NCBI RefSeq assembly: GCF_020026305.1
Contig: NZ_CP075691.1
Span: forward strand, 7,068,001-7,132,000
Origin: Streptomyces sp. 135
Lineage (GTDB): Bacteria; Actinomycetota; Actinomycetes; Streptomycetales; Streptomycetaceae
DNA length: 64,000 nucleotides
Direction of reading: 5' to 3'
Shown: positions 7,693 to 16,923 of the stretch, piece by piece
Layout: every line of letters begins with the position of its first letter
Numbering within the stretch: the first letter of the stretch is position 1
Program-made: the position numbers and the translations under genes
Notes under the pieces: model-generated
What the model was told of the DNA's origin: nothing
Databases searched by the model: none
Seen by the model: the letters and a program-made list of their open reading frames with translations, nothing else

Positions 7693-9066
7693 GTGTCCGA
7701 GAAGGACGTGGACGTGGACACGGGCGTTGCCGCGGGTGTGGAGCTGGTGCTGCGCTCCACCCGCGTCGTCACCCCGGAGGGGACGCGCGCCGCCTCGGTC
7801 GCCGTCTCCGGCGGGAAGATCGCGGCCGTCGGCGCGTACGACGCCGAGGTGCCGGACGGCGCACGCCTGGAGGACTTCGGCGACGACGTCCTGCTGCCCG
7901 GCCTCGTCGACACCCACGTCCACGTGAACGACCCGGGCCGCGCGGAGTGGGAGGGCTTCTGGACCGCCACCCGCGCCGCCGCCGCCGGTGGCATCACCAC
8001 CCTCGTCGACATGCCGCTCAACTCCCTGCCCCCGACGACGACGGTGGACAACCTGCGCACCAAGCAGGACGTCGCCCGCAGCAAGGCGCACATCGATGTG
8101 GGGTTCTGGGGCGGTGCCCTGCCCGACAACGTCGCCGATCTGAAGCCCTTGCACGACGTCGGTGTCTTCGGATTCAAGTGCTTCCTCTCGCCCTCCGGCG
8201 TCGAGGAGTTCCCCGAGCTGAACCAGGGCCAGCTCGCCACCTCGATGGCCGAGATCGCCGGCTTCGGCGGGCTCCTGATCGTGCACGCCGAGGACCCCCA
8301 CGAGCTGGACGCCGCCCCGCACACGAGCGGCCCCAAGTACGCGGACTACCTCCAGACCCGGCCCCGCGTCTCGGAGGACACCGCGATCGAGGGGCTCATC
8401 GCCGTCGCCAAGCGCATCGGCGCCCGCGTGCACGTCCTGCACCTGTCCTCCTCGAACGCCATTCCGCTGATCGCCGCCGCCAAGCGCGAAGGCGTACGGC
8501 TGACGGTGGAGACCTGCCCGCACTACCTGACCCTGACCGCCGAGGAAGTCCCGGACGGCGCCAGCGAGTTCAAGTGCTGCCCGCCCATCCGCGAGGCCGG
8601 CAACCAGGACCTGCTGTGGGACGCGCTGGCCGACGGCACCATCGACTGCATCGTCACGGACCACTCCCCGTCCACCGTGGAGCTGAAGACCGACGACTTC
8701 GCCACCGCCTGGGGCGGCATCTCCGGGCTCCAGCTGAGCCTGCCCGCCGTATGGACCGAGGCGCGCAAGCGCGGGCACACCCTTGAGGACGTGGTGCGCT
8801 GGATGTCCACGCGCACCGCACAACTGGTCGGACTCGACCAGAAGGGCGCCATCGAGGCCGGCCGCGACGCCGACTTCGCGGTCCTCGCGCCCGACGAGAC
8901 CTTCACCGTGGACCCCGCGGAGCTGCACCACAGGAACCGGGTCACGGCGTACGCGGGCAAGACCCTCAGCGGCGTCGTGAAGTCCACCTGGCTGCGCGGC
9001 GAACGCATCCTGCACGGCGGCGAGTTCACCGAACCCGCGGGCCGACTTCTGGAAAGGAACAACTGA
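7693..9066 (+). CDS. allB: Allantoinase
   Basis: 457 residues, the usual length for this amidohydrolase, which opens the hydantoin ring of allantoin to allantoate. Visible metal and catalytic elements: DTHVHVNDPGR (first His pair), the carbamylated-Lys position in GVFGFKCFLSP, IVHAEDPHE, HVLHLSSSNA, ETCPHYL and VTDHSPS (the Asp). The GTG at 7693 follows GAGAGGGG at the right distance. It is followed 4 bp later by allantoicase, so the two steps allantoin to allantoate to ureidoglycolate are co-transcribed. Confidence 0.95.
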   Translation: MSEKDVDVDTGVAAGVELVLRSTRVVTPEGTRAASVAVSGGKIAAVGAYDAEVPDGARLEDFGDDVLLPGLVDTHVHVNDPGRAEWEGFWTATRAAAAGGITTLVDMPLNSLPPTTTVDNLRTKQDVARSKAHIDVGFWGGALPDNVADLKPLHDVGVFGFKCFLSPSGVEEFPELNQGQLATSMAEIAGFGGLLIVHAEDPHELDAAPHTSGPKYADYLQTRPRVSEDTAIEGLIAVAKRIGARVHVLHLSSSNAIPLIAAAKREGVRLTVETCPHYLTLTAEEVPDGASEFKCCPPIREAGNQDLLWDALADGTIDCIVTDHSPSTVELKTDDFATAWGGISGLQLSLPAVWTEARKRGHTLEDVVRWMSTRTAQLVGLDQKGAIEAGRDADFAVLAPDETFTVDPAELHHRNRVTAYAGKTLSGVVKSTWLRGERILHGGEFTEPAGRLLERNN

Positions 9067-9070
9067 CACA

Positions 9071-10186
9071 GTGACGGCGATTCCGCACTTCACCGGCGAC
9101 GCGAGCCCCTACGGCGGCGGCGAGCCCTACGCCGACTACCGCACGGCCGACTTCCCCTTCACCCAGTACGCCAACCTCGCCGACCGGCAGCTCGGCGCCG
9201 GGGTGATCGCCGCCAACGACGAGTTCTTCGCGATGCGCGAGAACCTGCTGCTCCCGCACCCCGCCGTCTTCGACCCCGAGCACTTCGGGCACAAGGGCAA
9301 GGTCATGGACGGCTGGGAGACCCGCCGCCGGCGCGGTGTCTCCGCAGAGCACCCGTGGCCCACCGAGGCCGACCACGACTGGGCCCTCGTGCGGCTCGGC
9401 GCCCCCGGCGTCATCCGCGGCATAGTCGTCGACACCGCCCACTTCCGCGGCAACTACCCGCAGGCCGTGTCCGTGGAGGGCACCAGCGTCGAGGGCTCCC
9501 CGACGCCCGAGGAGCTGAGCGGCGACGACGTGAAGTGGACGACCCTCGTCCCGCGCACGCCCGTCGGCGGACACGCGGCCAACGGCTTCGCCGTCGACGT
9601 CGAGCAGCGCTTCACGCACCTGCGCGTCAACCAGCACCCGGACGGCGGCATCGCCCGCCTCCGTGTGTACGGAGAGGTCGCCGCCGACCCGAAGTGGCTC
9701 GCCGCGCTCGGCACCTTCGACGTCGTCGCCCTGGAGAACGGCGGCCAGGTCGAGGACGCCTCCGACCGCTTCTACTCCCCGGCCACCAACACCATCCAGC
9801 CGGGCCGCTCCCGCAAGATGGACGACGGCTGGGAGACCCGCCGCCGCCGCGACACCGGCAACGACTGGATCCGCTACCGGCTCGTCCAGCAGTCCGAGAT
9901 CCGCGCCGTCGAGATCGACACCGCCTACCTCAAGGGCAACTCCGCCGGCTGGGCCTCGCTCTCGGTGCGCGACGGCGAGAACGGCGAGTGGGTCGAGGCG
10001 CTGCCCCGCACCCGGCTCCAGCCCGACACCAACCACCGCTTCGTCCTGGACACCCCGGTCGTCGGCACGCACGTACGCGTCGACATCTTCCCGGACGGCG
10101 GCATCTCCCGGCTGCGCCTGTTCGGTTCGCTGACCGAGGACGGCGCCGCCAAGCTGGCGGCCCGCCACCAGGAGCTGGGCGGCTGA
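9071..10186 (+). CDS. alc: Allantoicase
   Basis: 371 residues. It hydrolyses allantoate to ureidoglycolate and urea. Two homologous beta-sandwich modules are visible: GKVMDGWETRRRRG ... GIVVDTAHFRGNYP in the first half and RKMDDGWETRRRRD ... AVEIDTAYLKGNSAG in the second. Each ends in a HxRVxxxPDGGIxRLR-type motif (HLRVNQHPDGGIARLR, HVRVDIFPDGGISRLR). That internal duplication is diagnostic of the family. GTG start, 4 bp after allB. A strong hairpin at 10205-10238 ends the unit. Confidence 0.95.
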   Translation: MTAIPHFTGDASPYGGGEPYADYRTADFPFTQYANLADRQLGAGVIAANDEFFAMRENLLLPHPAVFDPEHFGHKGKVMDGWETRRRRGVSAEHPWPTEADHDWALVRLGAPGVIRGIVVDTAHFRGNYPQAVSVEGTSVEGSPTPEELSGDDVKWTTLVPRTPVGGHAANGFAVDVEQRFTHLRVNQHPDGGIARLRVYGEVAADPKWLAALGTFDVVALENGGQVEDASDRFYSPATNTIQPGRSRKMDDGWETRRRRDTGNDWIRYRLVQQSEIRAVEIDTAYLKGNSAGWASLSVRDGENGEWVEALPRTRLQPDTNHRFVLDTPVVGTHVRVDIFPDGGISRLRLFGSLTEDGAAKLAARHQELGG

Positions 10187-10204
10187 TCCGCCCCCGCTGA
10201 ACGT

Positions 10205-10238
10205 GGGGCGCACCGGGTGGACAGCCCCGGTGCGCCCC
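10205..10238 (+). terminator. GC-rich hairpin after alc
   Basis: A perfect 13-bp stem (arms 10205-10217 and 10226-10238) with an 8-base loop, placed 19 bp after the alc stop. There is no T tract, as is usual for streptomycete terminators. Confidence 0.75.
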
Positions 10239-10333
10239 GCACCCATCTCCTGGACTTTCCGTCGGTACTTCCGCCCTTGTACATTCCTGCGTGCGCAAAG
10301 CTGCTGGTGAAGTACGTATACGGGGGACGGCGC

Positions 10334-13300
10334 ATGGGGGGCCATCGGCCGAGGGATTGGCATGTCCTGGACTTGGACAAGGATCCGACGCCGGGTGATC
10401 CGCATCGGGTGCGCAAGCTCGCCAAGGATCTGCATGACTTCTCCGATGACGTCGGCAAGGTGCTGCGGGACATCAAGGGGATGGCGGGCGAGGACGCGAT
10501 CCTGCGGTGGGCGGGCAAGACCGCGGACGCCTTCACGGAGCAGTTCGAGGACGCGCCGGCCAAGCTGAAGAAGCTCAAGAAGTCCTACGGGATGGCGGGC
10601 GACGCCCTGTCCGCGTACTGGCCGGAACTGGAGCGCGCCCAGACCCTCGCCGACAAGGCTCTGGTGAAGGGCCGTGAGGCCCAGGCCGACCTCGCCTCCG
10701 CCAAGTCCCGCCTCACCTCAGCCGACTCGTGGGTGGACAAGGCGGGCAAGGAGGCCGACAAGTACAAGGACGACGGCGGCGGCTCCAAGAACAAGGACAT
10801 CCCCAAGCCGGACGAGTCCAAGGTGCGGGCCGCCACCCGCAACGCCGCCTCCGCCGAGAAGGCCCAGAAGTCCGCCCAGGGTGACGTGGACGCCGCCAAG
10901 AGCGCACTCGAGGCGGCGAAGAAGATGGCCGAGGACGCCCGCAAGATGCGGGAAGAGGCCGCCGGGACGGCGAAGCGGAAGATCGAGGAGGCCTCGGACG
11001 CGGGGATCCCGAACCGCAAGTGGTGGGAGGAGATCGGCGACTGGGTCTCCGACAACTGGGACACCATCGTCGAGGTCTGCAAGGTCGTCGTCGCCGTCGT
11101 CGGCATCATCGCGATGATCGTGGGCGGTCCGATCCTGGCCGCCATCGTCATCGTCGCCGGAGCCATCGTCCTGGCCGACACCCTCAACAAATACCGGAAA
11201 GGCCAAGCAGGCCTGATGGACGTCGCCTTCGCGGCCCTCGACTGCGTTCCCGGTGCCAAGGGGCTGACCACCGCCGCCAAACTGGCCAAGGGGATGAAGG
11301 GCCTCAAGGGCATGAGCAAGGGCCTGAAGAACGGCCTGCGGCGCGGCGGGGACGACCTGGCCACCAGCAAGCCCGCCAAGGGCCGCTGCAAGAACGGCGA
11401 CCCCGTCGACATGGTCTCCGGCGAAATGATCATGGAGAAGACGGACGTGGAACTGCCGGGCCTGCTGCCGCTGGTCCTGCGCCGCACCCATCTCTCGACC
11501 TACGAGTACGGCCGCTGCTTCGGCCCCTCCTGGGCCTCCACGCTCGACGAACGCCTCGAACTCGATCACGAGGGCGCCCTGTTCGCCACCGAGGACGGCA
11601 TGATCCTCATCTACCCGGTGCCCGCACCCGGTGCCTCCGTCCTGCCGGTGGCGGGTCCGCGCCGGCCCCTCGACTGGGACGGCGCGCCCGGGGCGCCCAT
11701 CCGCATCACCGACCCCGACACCGGCCACACCCGCCACTTCGCGCCGACCGGTCGCGCCGCGGCCGCCGACGAGGCGTTCACCTTGCCGCTCGCGGCGGTC
11801 ACCGACCGCAACGGCCACCGCATCGACATCGACCGCGCCGCCGACGGCACCCCGGTCGCCGTACGCCACTCGGGCGGCTACCACATCGACATCGACACCG
11901 AGGGCGGCCGGGTGACCGGGCTGAAACTGCGCGACCCCGAGGCCGGCCCCGCCGGCACGAGCCTGCTGACCTACCGCTACGACGCCGACGGCAACCTGAG
12001 CGAGGTCCGCGACTCCTCCGGGCTGCCGTACCGGCTCACCTACGACGAGCGCGGCCGCGTCACCTCCTGGACCGACCGCAACGACCACTGGTACCGCTTC
12101 ACCTACGACGAGGAGGACCGCTGCGTCCGCGGCGAGGGCGCCGGAGGCTGCCTCGACTGCACCATCGGCTACGACCCCGACCTCCGTACCACCCGCTACA
12201 CCGACTCGCTCGGCCACACCACCCGCTACGAGTACAACGAGCGGCTGCAACTCGTCTCGGTGACCGACCCGTTGGGAAACACCACGCGCACCTCGTGGAA
12301 CAGCCGGGACCAACTCCTTTCGCGGACCGACCCGCTCGGCCACACCACCCGGTACAGCTACGACGACGCGGGCAACATGGTCAGGGTCGAGCAGCCCGAC
12401 GGCAACGTCACCACCGCCGTCTTCAACGAACTGAACCAGCCGGTGGTCATCACCGACCAGGACGGCCTGGTCTGGTCCCACGCCTACGACGGCCGCGGCA
12501 ACCGGCTGAAGACGGTCGACCCGGCGGGCGCCGAGACCCACTTCGGCTACGACGGAGCGGGACGCCCCGTCTCCGTGACCGACCCGCTCGGCAGGGTCCA
12601 GCACGCCGTGTGCGACCCGGCCGGACTGACACTGGAGATCACCGACCCGCTCGGACAGCGGACCCGGGTCAGCCGGGACGCCTTCGGACGCATCGTCGCC
12701 GTCACCGATCCGTCGGGCGCGGTCACCCGCCTCACCTGGACGGTCGAGGGCCTGCTCGCGCGGCGCGAATCGGCGAACGGCGCGGTCGAGAGCTGGGAGT
12801 ACGACGGCGAGGGCAACGTCCTGCGGCACGTCGACCCCGCCGGGCACACCACGTGTCACACGTACACGCACTTCGCCCTGCCGACGAGCCGACGGGACCC
12901 GGACGGCACGGTCCACACCTTCACGTACGACACCGAGCTCCAGCTGACCGCCGTGGTCAACCCGCAGCGGCTGCACTGGAGTTACACGTTCGACGCCGCG
13001 GGACGGCTGGTCGCCGAGACCGATTTCAACGGGCGGGGCCTCACCTACACCCACGATGCCGCGGGCCGGCTCACCTCCCGTACCAACGGGGCGGGCGAGA
13101 CCGTCCGCTACGAGCGGGATGTCTTCGGCCAGGTTTCGCTGGCGCGCTCCGCCGACGACACCACCTCGTACACCTACGACGCCTACGGCCGTCTCGTCCG
13201 CGCCGCCAACAGGGACGCGGAGGTCGAGCTCGCCTACGACGCGCAGGGCCAGGTCGTGCGGGAGAGCATCAACGGACGGGTGACCTCGTTCGTCTACGAC

Positions 13301-14794
13301 GCCGCAGGCCGCCGGACGACCCGCAGTACCCCGTCCGGAACGGTGTCCAGTTGGCAGTACGACGCGGCCGACCGGCCGCTGTCACTGGTCATGGCCGGTA
13401 CGCGCATGGAGTTCCGGCACGATGCCGCCGGTCACGAGATACGCAGGAGCTTCGGCGACGGCGTCGCCCTCGCTCAGGGCTGGGACGCCGTCGGCCAGCT
13501 GGCCGACCAGACGATCAGCGCACGTACCGATGCCGGCGGCCGTGTCCTGTGCCACCGCTCGTACGCCTACCGGCCCGACGGGCACCTCACGGAGATCCGC
13601 GGGCCGGCCGCGCACAGTCGGCGCTTCAGCCTCGACGCCGCCGGGCGGGTCACAGGTGCCGACGGTGCCGGCCGGACCGAGCGCTACGCCTATGACAGCG
13701 CGGGCAACCTCAGCCAGGCCCACGTGACCGGCTCGTCCGGCCATCCCGAAGGGTGGACGGCGACCGGCACCCTCGTGCACCGGACGGGGAACGGCCACCA
13801 CGAGTACGACGCCCAGGGGCGTCTCGTCCGTCGCAGCCGCCGCCTGCTGAACGGGCAGCGGCGGGTGTGGACGTACTCCTGGGACGCCGAGGACCGGCTC
13901 ACCCGGGTGACCACACCGGACGGCGAGACCTGGCACTACCGGTACGACCCCCTGGGCCGCCGTATCGCCAAACAGCTGCAGGCCGCCGACGGCACGCTCG
14001 CGCGGCAGACCACCTTCACCTGGGACGGCAGTCTGCTCGTGGAACAGGTCACGGACGGCGTGGTGACGACGTGGGACTACGAGCCGGAATCCCACCGCCC
14101 CCTGGCCCAGACCGAGCGCGCTCAGGCCGACTACGACGTGCGTTTCCACGCCATCGTCACCGACCTGGTGGGAACTCCCACCGAACTCGTCTCCACCGGC
14201 GGTGACATCGCGTGGCAGACGCACACCACCGTATGGGGCGCGGCCGTTCCGCACCCGGAAGCCGGCGCGTACGCCGCCACTGCCGACTGCCCCCTGCGCT
14301 TTCCCGGCCAGTATCACGACCCGGAATCCGGACTGCACTACAACTACGCACGCCACTACGACCCCGAGACGGCCCGGTACGCCTCCGCCGACCCCCTCGG
14401 CCTGGAGCCGGCTCCCAACCACCACGCCTATGTGCCGAACCCGCTGACCTGGCAGGACCCTCTCGGCCTCGCCCGCCGGGGCCCCAAGGACCCGATCAAC
14501 CTCAGCGAGGGCTACCGGGGCCGGATGGACACCTTCGACATCGGGCATGCCACGGACTTCGAAATGCATGTCTACGACAAGAACGGCCGGGAGGTCGGCC
14601 TGTACGGAAGCAACGGCTGGTTCGACAAACACCGCCTGGATTCCGATGTACAGGTCCCGCGCAGCGTGGAAAACCGCCTCAAGGGCGAGGCAGTAAAGTT
14701 CATGCGCAGAACCGGTCGCATCGGCCCTCGCGGAACCGAGGACATCTCCGGCGACAAATGGAAGCGGCCCCGCCTGAAAGGATCGTGCGGATGA
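10334..14794 (+). CDS. RHS/YD-repeat polymorphic toxin
   Basis: 1486 residues. About 1-230 is a helical, Lys/Ala-rich region (coiled coil) of the kind found in WXG100/T7SS-associated effectors, with no Sec signal. At ~248-285 is a hydrophobic pair of helices (VVVAVVGIIAMIVGGPILAAIV). At ~355-430 is a DUF6531-type segment (GDPVDMVSGEMIMEKTDVELPG). Dozens of YD repeats run to ~1330. The core ends at RYASADPLGLEP ... PLTWQDPLGLA (to ~1380). The last ~105 residues are the variable toxin tip, rich in charged residues (TDFEMHVYDKNGREVGLYG; GWFDKH), whose activity I cannot name. The ATG at 10334 follows GGGGGACGG. Its stop overlaps the next gene, as toxin and immunity genes do. Confidence 0.9.
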   Translation: MGGHRPRDWHVLDLDKDPTPGDPHRVRKLAKDLHDFSDDVGKVLRDIKGMAGEDAILRWAGKTADAFTEQFEDAPAKLKKLKKSYGMAGDALSAYWPELERAQTLADKALVKGREAQADLASAKSRLTSADSWVDKAGKEADKYKDDGGGSKNKDIPKPDESKVRAATRNAASAEKAQKSAQGDVDAAKSALEAAKKMAEDARKMREEAAGTAKRKIEEASDAGIPNRKWWEEIGDWVSDNWDTIVEVCKVVVAVVGIIAMIVGGPILAAIVIVAGAIVLADTLNKYRKGQAGLMDVAFAALDCVPGAKGLTTAAKLAKGMKGLKGMSKGLKNGLRRGGDDLATSKPAKGRCKNGDPVDMVSGEMIMEKTDVELPGLLPLVLRRTHLSTYEYGRCFGPSWASTLDERLELDHEGALFATEDGMILIYPVPAPGASVLPVAGPRRPLDWDGAPGAPIRITDPDTGHTRHFAPTGRAAAADEAFTLPLAAVTDRNGHRIDIDRAADGTPVAVRHSGGYHIDIDTEGGRVTGLKLRDPEAGPAGTSLLTYRYDADGNLSEVRDSSGLPYRLTYDERGRVTSWTDRNDHWYRFTYDEEDRCVRGEGAGGCLDCTIGYDPDLRTTRYTDSLGHTTRYEYNERLQLVSVTDPLGNTTRTSWNSRDQLLSRTDPLGHTTRYSYDDAGNMVRVEQPDGNVTTAVFNELNQPVVITDQDGLVWSHAYDGRGNRLKTVDPAGAETHFGYDGAGRPVSVTDPLGRVQHAVCDPAGLTLEITDPLGQRTRVSRDAFGRIVAVTDPSGAVTRLTWTVEGLLARRESANGAVESWEYDGEGNVLRHVDPAGHTTCHTYTHFALPTSRRDPDGTVHTFTYDTELQLTAVVNPQRLHWSYTFDAAGRLVAETDFNGRGLTYTHDAAGRLTSRTNGAGETVRYERDVFGQVSLARSADDTTSYTYDAYGRLVRAANRDAEVELAYDAQGQVVRESINGRVTSFVYDAAGRRTTRSTPSGTVSSWQYDAADRPLSLVMAGTRMEFRHDAAGHEIRRSFGDGVALAQGWDAVGQLADQTISARTDAGGRVLCHRSYAYRPDGHLTEIRGPAAHSRRFSLDAAGRVTGADGAGRTERYAYDSAGNLSQAHVTGSSGHPEGWTATGTLVHRTGNGHHEYDAQGRLVRRSRRLLNGQRRVWTYSWDAEDRLTRVTTPDGETWHYRYDPLGRRIAKQLQAADGTLARQTTFTWDGSLLVEQVTDGVVTTWDYEPESHRPLAQTERAQADYDVRFHAIVTDLVGTPTELVSTGGDIAWQTHTTVWGAAVPHPEAGAYAATADCPLRFPGQYHDPESGLHYNYARHYDPETARYASADPLGLEPAPNHHAYVPNPLTWQDPLGLARRGPKDPINLSEGYRGRMDTFDIGHATDFEMHVYDKNGREVGLYGSNGWFDKHRLDSDVQVPRSVENRLKGEAVKFMRRTGRIGPRGTEDISGDKWKRPRLKGSCG

Positions 14795-15258
14795 AGTACG
14801 TGAAGGTCGACTGGGACCCGGAGCTCCACGGGTTCCGGACCGACGCGCGTGCCTATGTGGCCGCCCTTCCCGAATTCCGGGACGCGCTTCCCGAGGGGGC
14901 CCGCGCCTTCGCGTCAGAGGCCGGGCACTACGACTACACGAGCGAGCGGTGCGTCAAGGACCTGGAGCTCGCCGACATCGCCCTGCCCACGACGACCATG
15001 GGCAGGGCAGGCACCGCGTCGGTCACCTATCGCCCCAACCGGTGGAAGCACTCCGCCGGACTGCGGATCGAGTACACCGGCGTCACGCACTTCTCCGTCG
15101 ACTACGAAGCGTCCATCGACTGGATGGAGGCCATCACGGTGCTGCTCGACGAGACCCTCCCGCACGAGGACGGCGTCGTGCACCGTACCGAACTGACGGA
15201 CGCCATGATCACGGTCCGCTGCGCCGACCTGAGGGCGACGTGGGTGGCGGTCCCGTGA
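14791..15258 (+). CDS. Candidate immunity protein of the RHS toxin
   Basis: 155 residues, acidic, with no signal peptide or membrane segment and no family I recognise. The ATG at 14791 overlaps the toxin TGA (ATGA), and AAAGGA sits 8 bp upstream; an in-frame GTG at 14785 is too close to that site. Position, size, cytoplasmic character and strict coupling to a polymorphic toxin tip are what is expected of a cognate inhibitor. It contains no duplicated or SUKH-type motif that I can see. Function is inferred from position only. Confidence 0.7.
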   Translation: MKYVKVDWDPELHGFRTDARAYVAALPEFRDALPEGARAFASEAGHYDYTSERCVKDLELADIALPTTTMGRAGTASVTYRPNRWKHSAGLRIEYTGVTHFSVDYEASIDWMEAITVLLDETLPHEDGVVHRTELTDAMITVRCADLRATWVAVP

Positions 15259-15275
15259 GTGCGTGACCCCGGGTG

Positions 15276-16016
15276 TCAGGCGGCGTGACCGCCGTCCACC
15301 GACAGCTCGGTGCCCGTGATGTACGCGGCGTCGTCCCCGGCCAGGTAGGCCACGAGGGACGCCACCTCGTCGGGCGAACCGAACCGGCCGACCGCGGTCA
15401 TGGCGCTCTGCCCCTCCGCGTAGGGGCCGTCCGCCGGGTTCATGTCGGTGTCGATCGGGCCCGGCTGGACCAGGTTCGCCGTGATCCGGCGCCCGCCCAG
15501 CTCCCGTGCCAGAGCCTTGTTGAGGCCGATGAGCGCGGCCTTGCTCGTCGCGTACAGCGTGCCGCCGGGGCCCGGGACCCGCTGGGCCATGCAGCTGCCG
15601 ATGGTGATGATCCGGCCGCCGTCGCTGAGCCGTCCGGCAGCGGCCTGGGAGGCCAGGAGGACGCCGCGTACGTTGACCGCCAGGACCCGGTCGACATCGG
15701 CGAGCGACAGGTCGGCGAGGGGGCCGAGGACTCCGATGCCCGCGTTGTTGACGAGGATGTCCAGGTGGCCGAGGTCGTCGGCGGCGCGTTCCACGGCGCC
15801 CGCGGCGTCCCCGGCGTCCGCCGCGTCCGCCCGCACGGCGAAACCGCGCCGCCCCGTGGCCTCGATCTTCGCGACGACCTCCTGGGCCGCCGCCTCACTG
15901 TGGACGTAGGTGATCGCCACGTCCGCGCCCTTCTGCGCCAGACGCAGCGCGATCGCCGCGCCCATGCCGCGGCTGCCGCCGGTGACCAGGGCCGTCCTGC
16001 CGGTGAGAGAAGACAT
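15276..16016 (-). CDS. SDR-family NAD(P)-dependent oxidoreductase
   Basis: 246 residues, classical SDR length. Cofactor loop TGGSRGMGAAIA, NNAG in ILVNNAGIGVLG, catalytic Ser in ITIGSCM, catalytic Tyr/Lys in YATSKAALIG, and the PG motif LVQPGPIDTDM. The C-terminus is ITGTELSVDGGHAA. The tail of the nucleotide loop region suggests a 3-ketoacyl reductase-like protein with unknown substrate. The ATG at 16016 is preceded by GAGGTAC. It is convergent with the immunity gene at a distance of 17 bp. Confidence 0.9.
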   Translation of the reverse strand: MSSLTGRTALVTGGSRGMGAAIALRLAQKGADVAITYVHSEAAAQEVVAKIEATGRRGFAVRADAADAGDAAGAVERAADDLGHLDILVNNAGIGVLGPLADLSLADVDRVLAVNVRGVLLASQAAAGRLSDGGRIITIGSCMAQRVPGPGGTLYATSKAALIGLNKALARELGGRRITANLVQPGPIDTDMNPADGPYAEGQSAMTAVGRFGSPDEVASLVAYLAGDDAAYITGTELSVDGGHAA

Positions 16017-16197
16017 GTCTGTACCTCGTTCGTATGCCGGATAAGTGCTTGCGGGTTCAATGAAAGGCGCCGACCGGGCCGAGGGCTGGCGGGAAACGGA
16101 CGCGCACCTGCCGATGCCCGAGCGGCGATGACTTCCGGTCGGTGGCACGGTCTGAGTAGGTGACAGGACCGCATCACCCCGAAAAGAGGCGTTCGCC

Positions 16198-16806
16198 ATG
16201 AAGATCACATTCACCCAGTTCCTCACCCTCGACGGGGTCTTCCAGGCCCCGGGCGGCCCGGAGGAGGACCGCGGCGGCGGCTTCGAACACGGCGGCTGGT
16301 CCGTGCCCTACGGCGACGAGGACTTCGGCGCCTTCATCGACCAGGTCTTCGAACAGGCCGACGCGTTCCTGCTCGGGCGCGGGACGTACGAGATCTTCGC
16401 CGGGTACTGGCCCGCGGTGCACGACCCCGACAACCTCGTGGCCACCAAACTCAACGACCTGCCGAAGTACGTCGCGAGCACCACCCTGACCGGCGCCGAC
16501 TGGCAGGGCACCCGGATCATCGGCCGCGACGACCTGGTCAAGGACGTCACCGCGCTCAAGGAACAGCCGGGGCGCGAGCTCCAGATGCACGGCAGCGGTC
16601 GGCTCGCGCAGTCCCTGATGGGGCACGACCTGATCGACACCCTGCACCTGCTGACGTTCCCGGTCGTCCTCGGCACCGGCAAGCGGCTCTTCGCGGAGGG
16701 CGTCCTGCCCACCGCCTTCCGGCTCGCCCAGTCGCGTACGACCTCCACGGGCGTCGTCATCAGCACGTACGAGCGCGCCGGGCGACCGGAGTACGGCAGC
16801 TACTGA
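16198..16806 (+). CDS. Dihydrofolate reductase-like protein (RibD C-terminal domain)
   Basis: 202 residues. It begins KITFTQFLTLDGVFQAPGG, has LLGRGTYEIFAGYWP and ELQMHGSGRLAQSLM, and ends FPVVLGTGKRLFAEG ... VVISTYERAG. This is the standard pattern of the stand-alone RibD_C/YwjB-type family. These are NADPH-binding folds, and few have a proven reaction. It is divergent from the SDR gene across ~180 bp. No operon partner is visible on its strand. Confidence 0.88.
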   Translation: MKITFTQFLTLDGVFQAPGGPEEDRGGGFEHGGWSVPYGDEDFGAFIDQVFEQADAFLLGRGTYEIFAGYWPAVHDPDNLVATKLNDLPKYVASTTLTGADWQGTRIIGRDDLVKDVTALKEQPGRELQMHGSGRLAQSLMGHDLIDTLHLLTFPVVLGTGKRLFAEGVLPTAFRLAQSRTTSTGVVISTYERAGRPEYGSY

Positions 16807-16923
16807 GAGCTGCTCCGGCCGGCCGCACGTCTTCACCTCGCGATCTTCGCCCGATACGGTGTGTGCTCCGCGTGAGAGCCGCCGAAGTCTCCACACCGCC
16901 GCGCCCGTTGGAGACCGCGCCCC

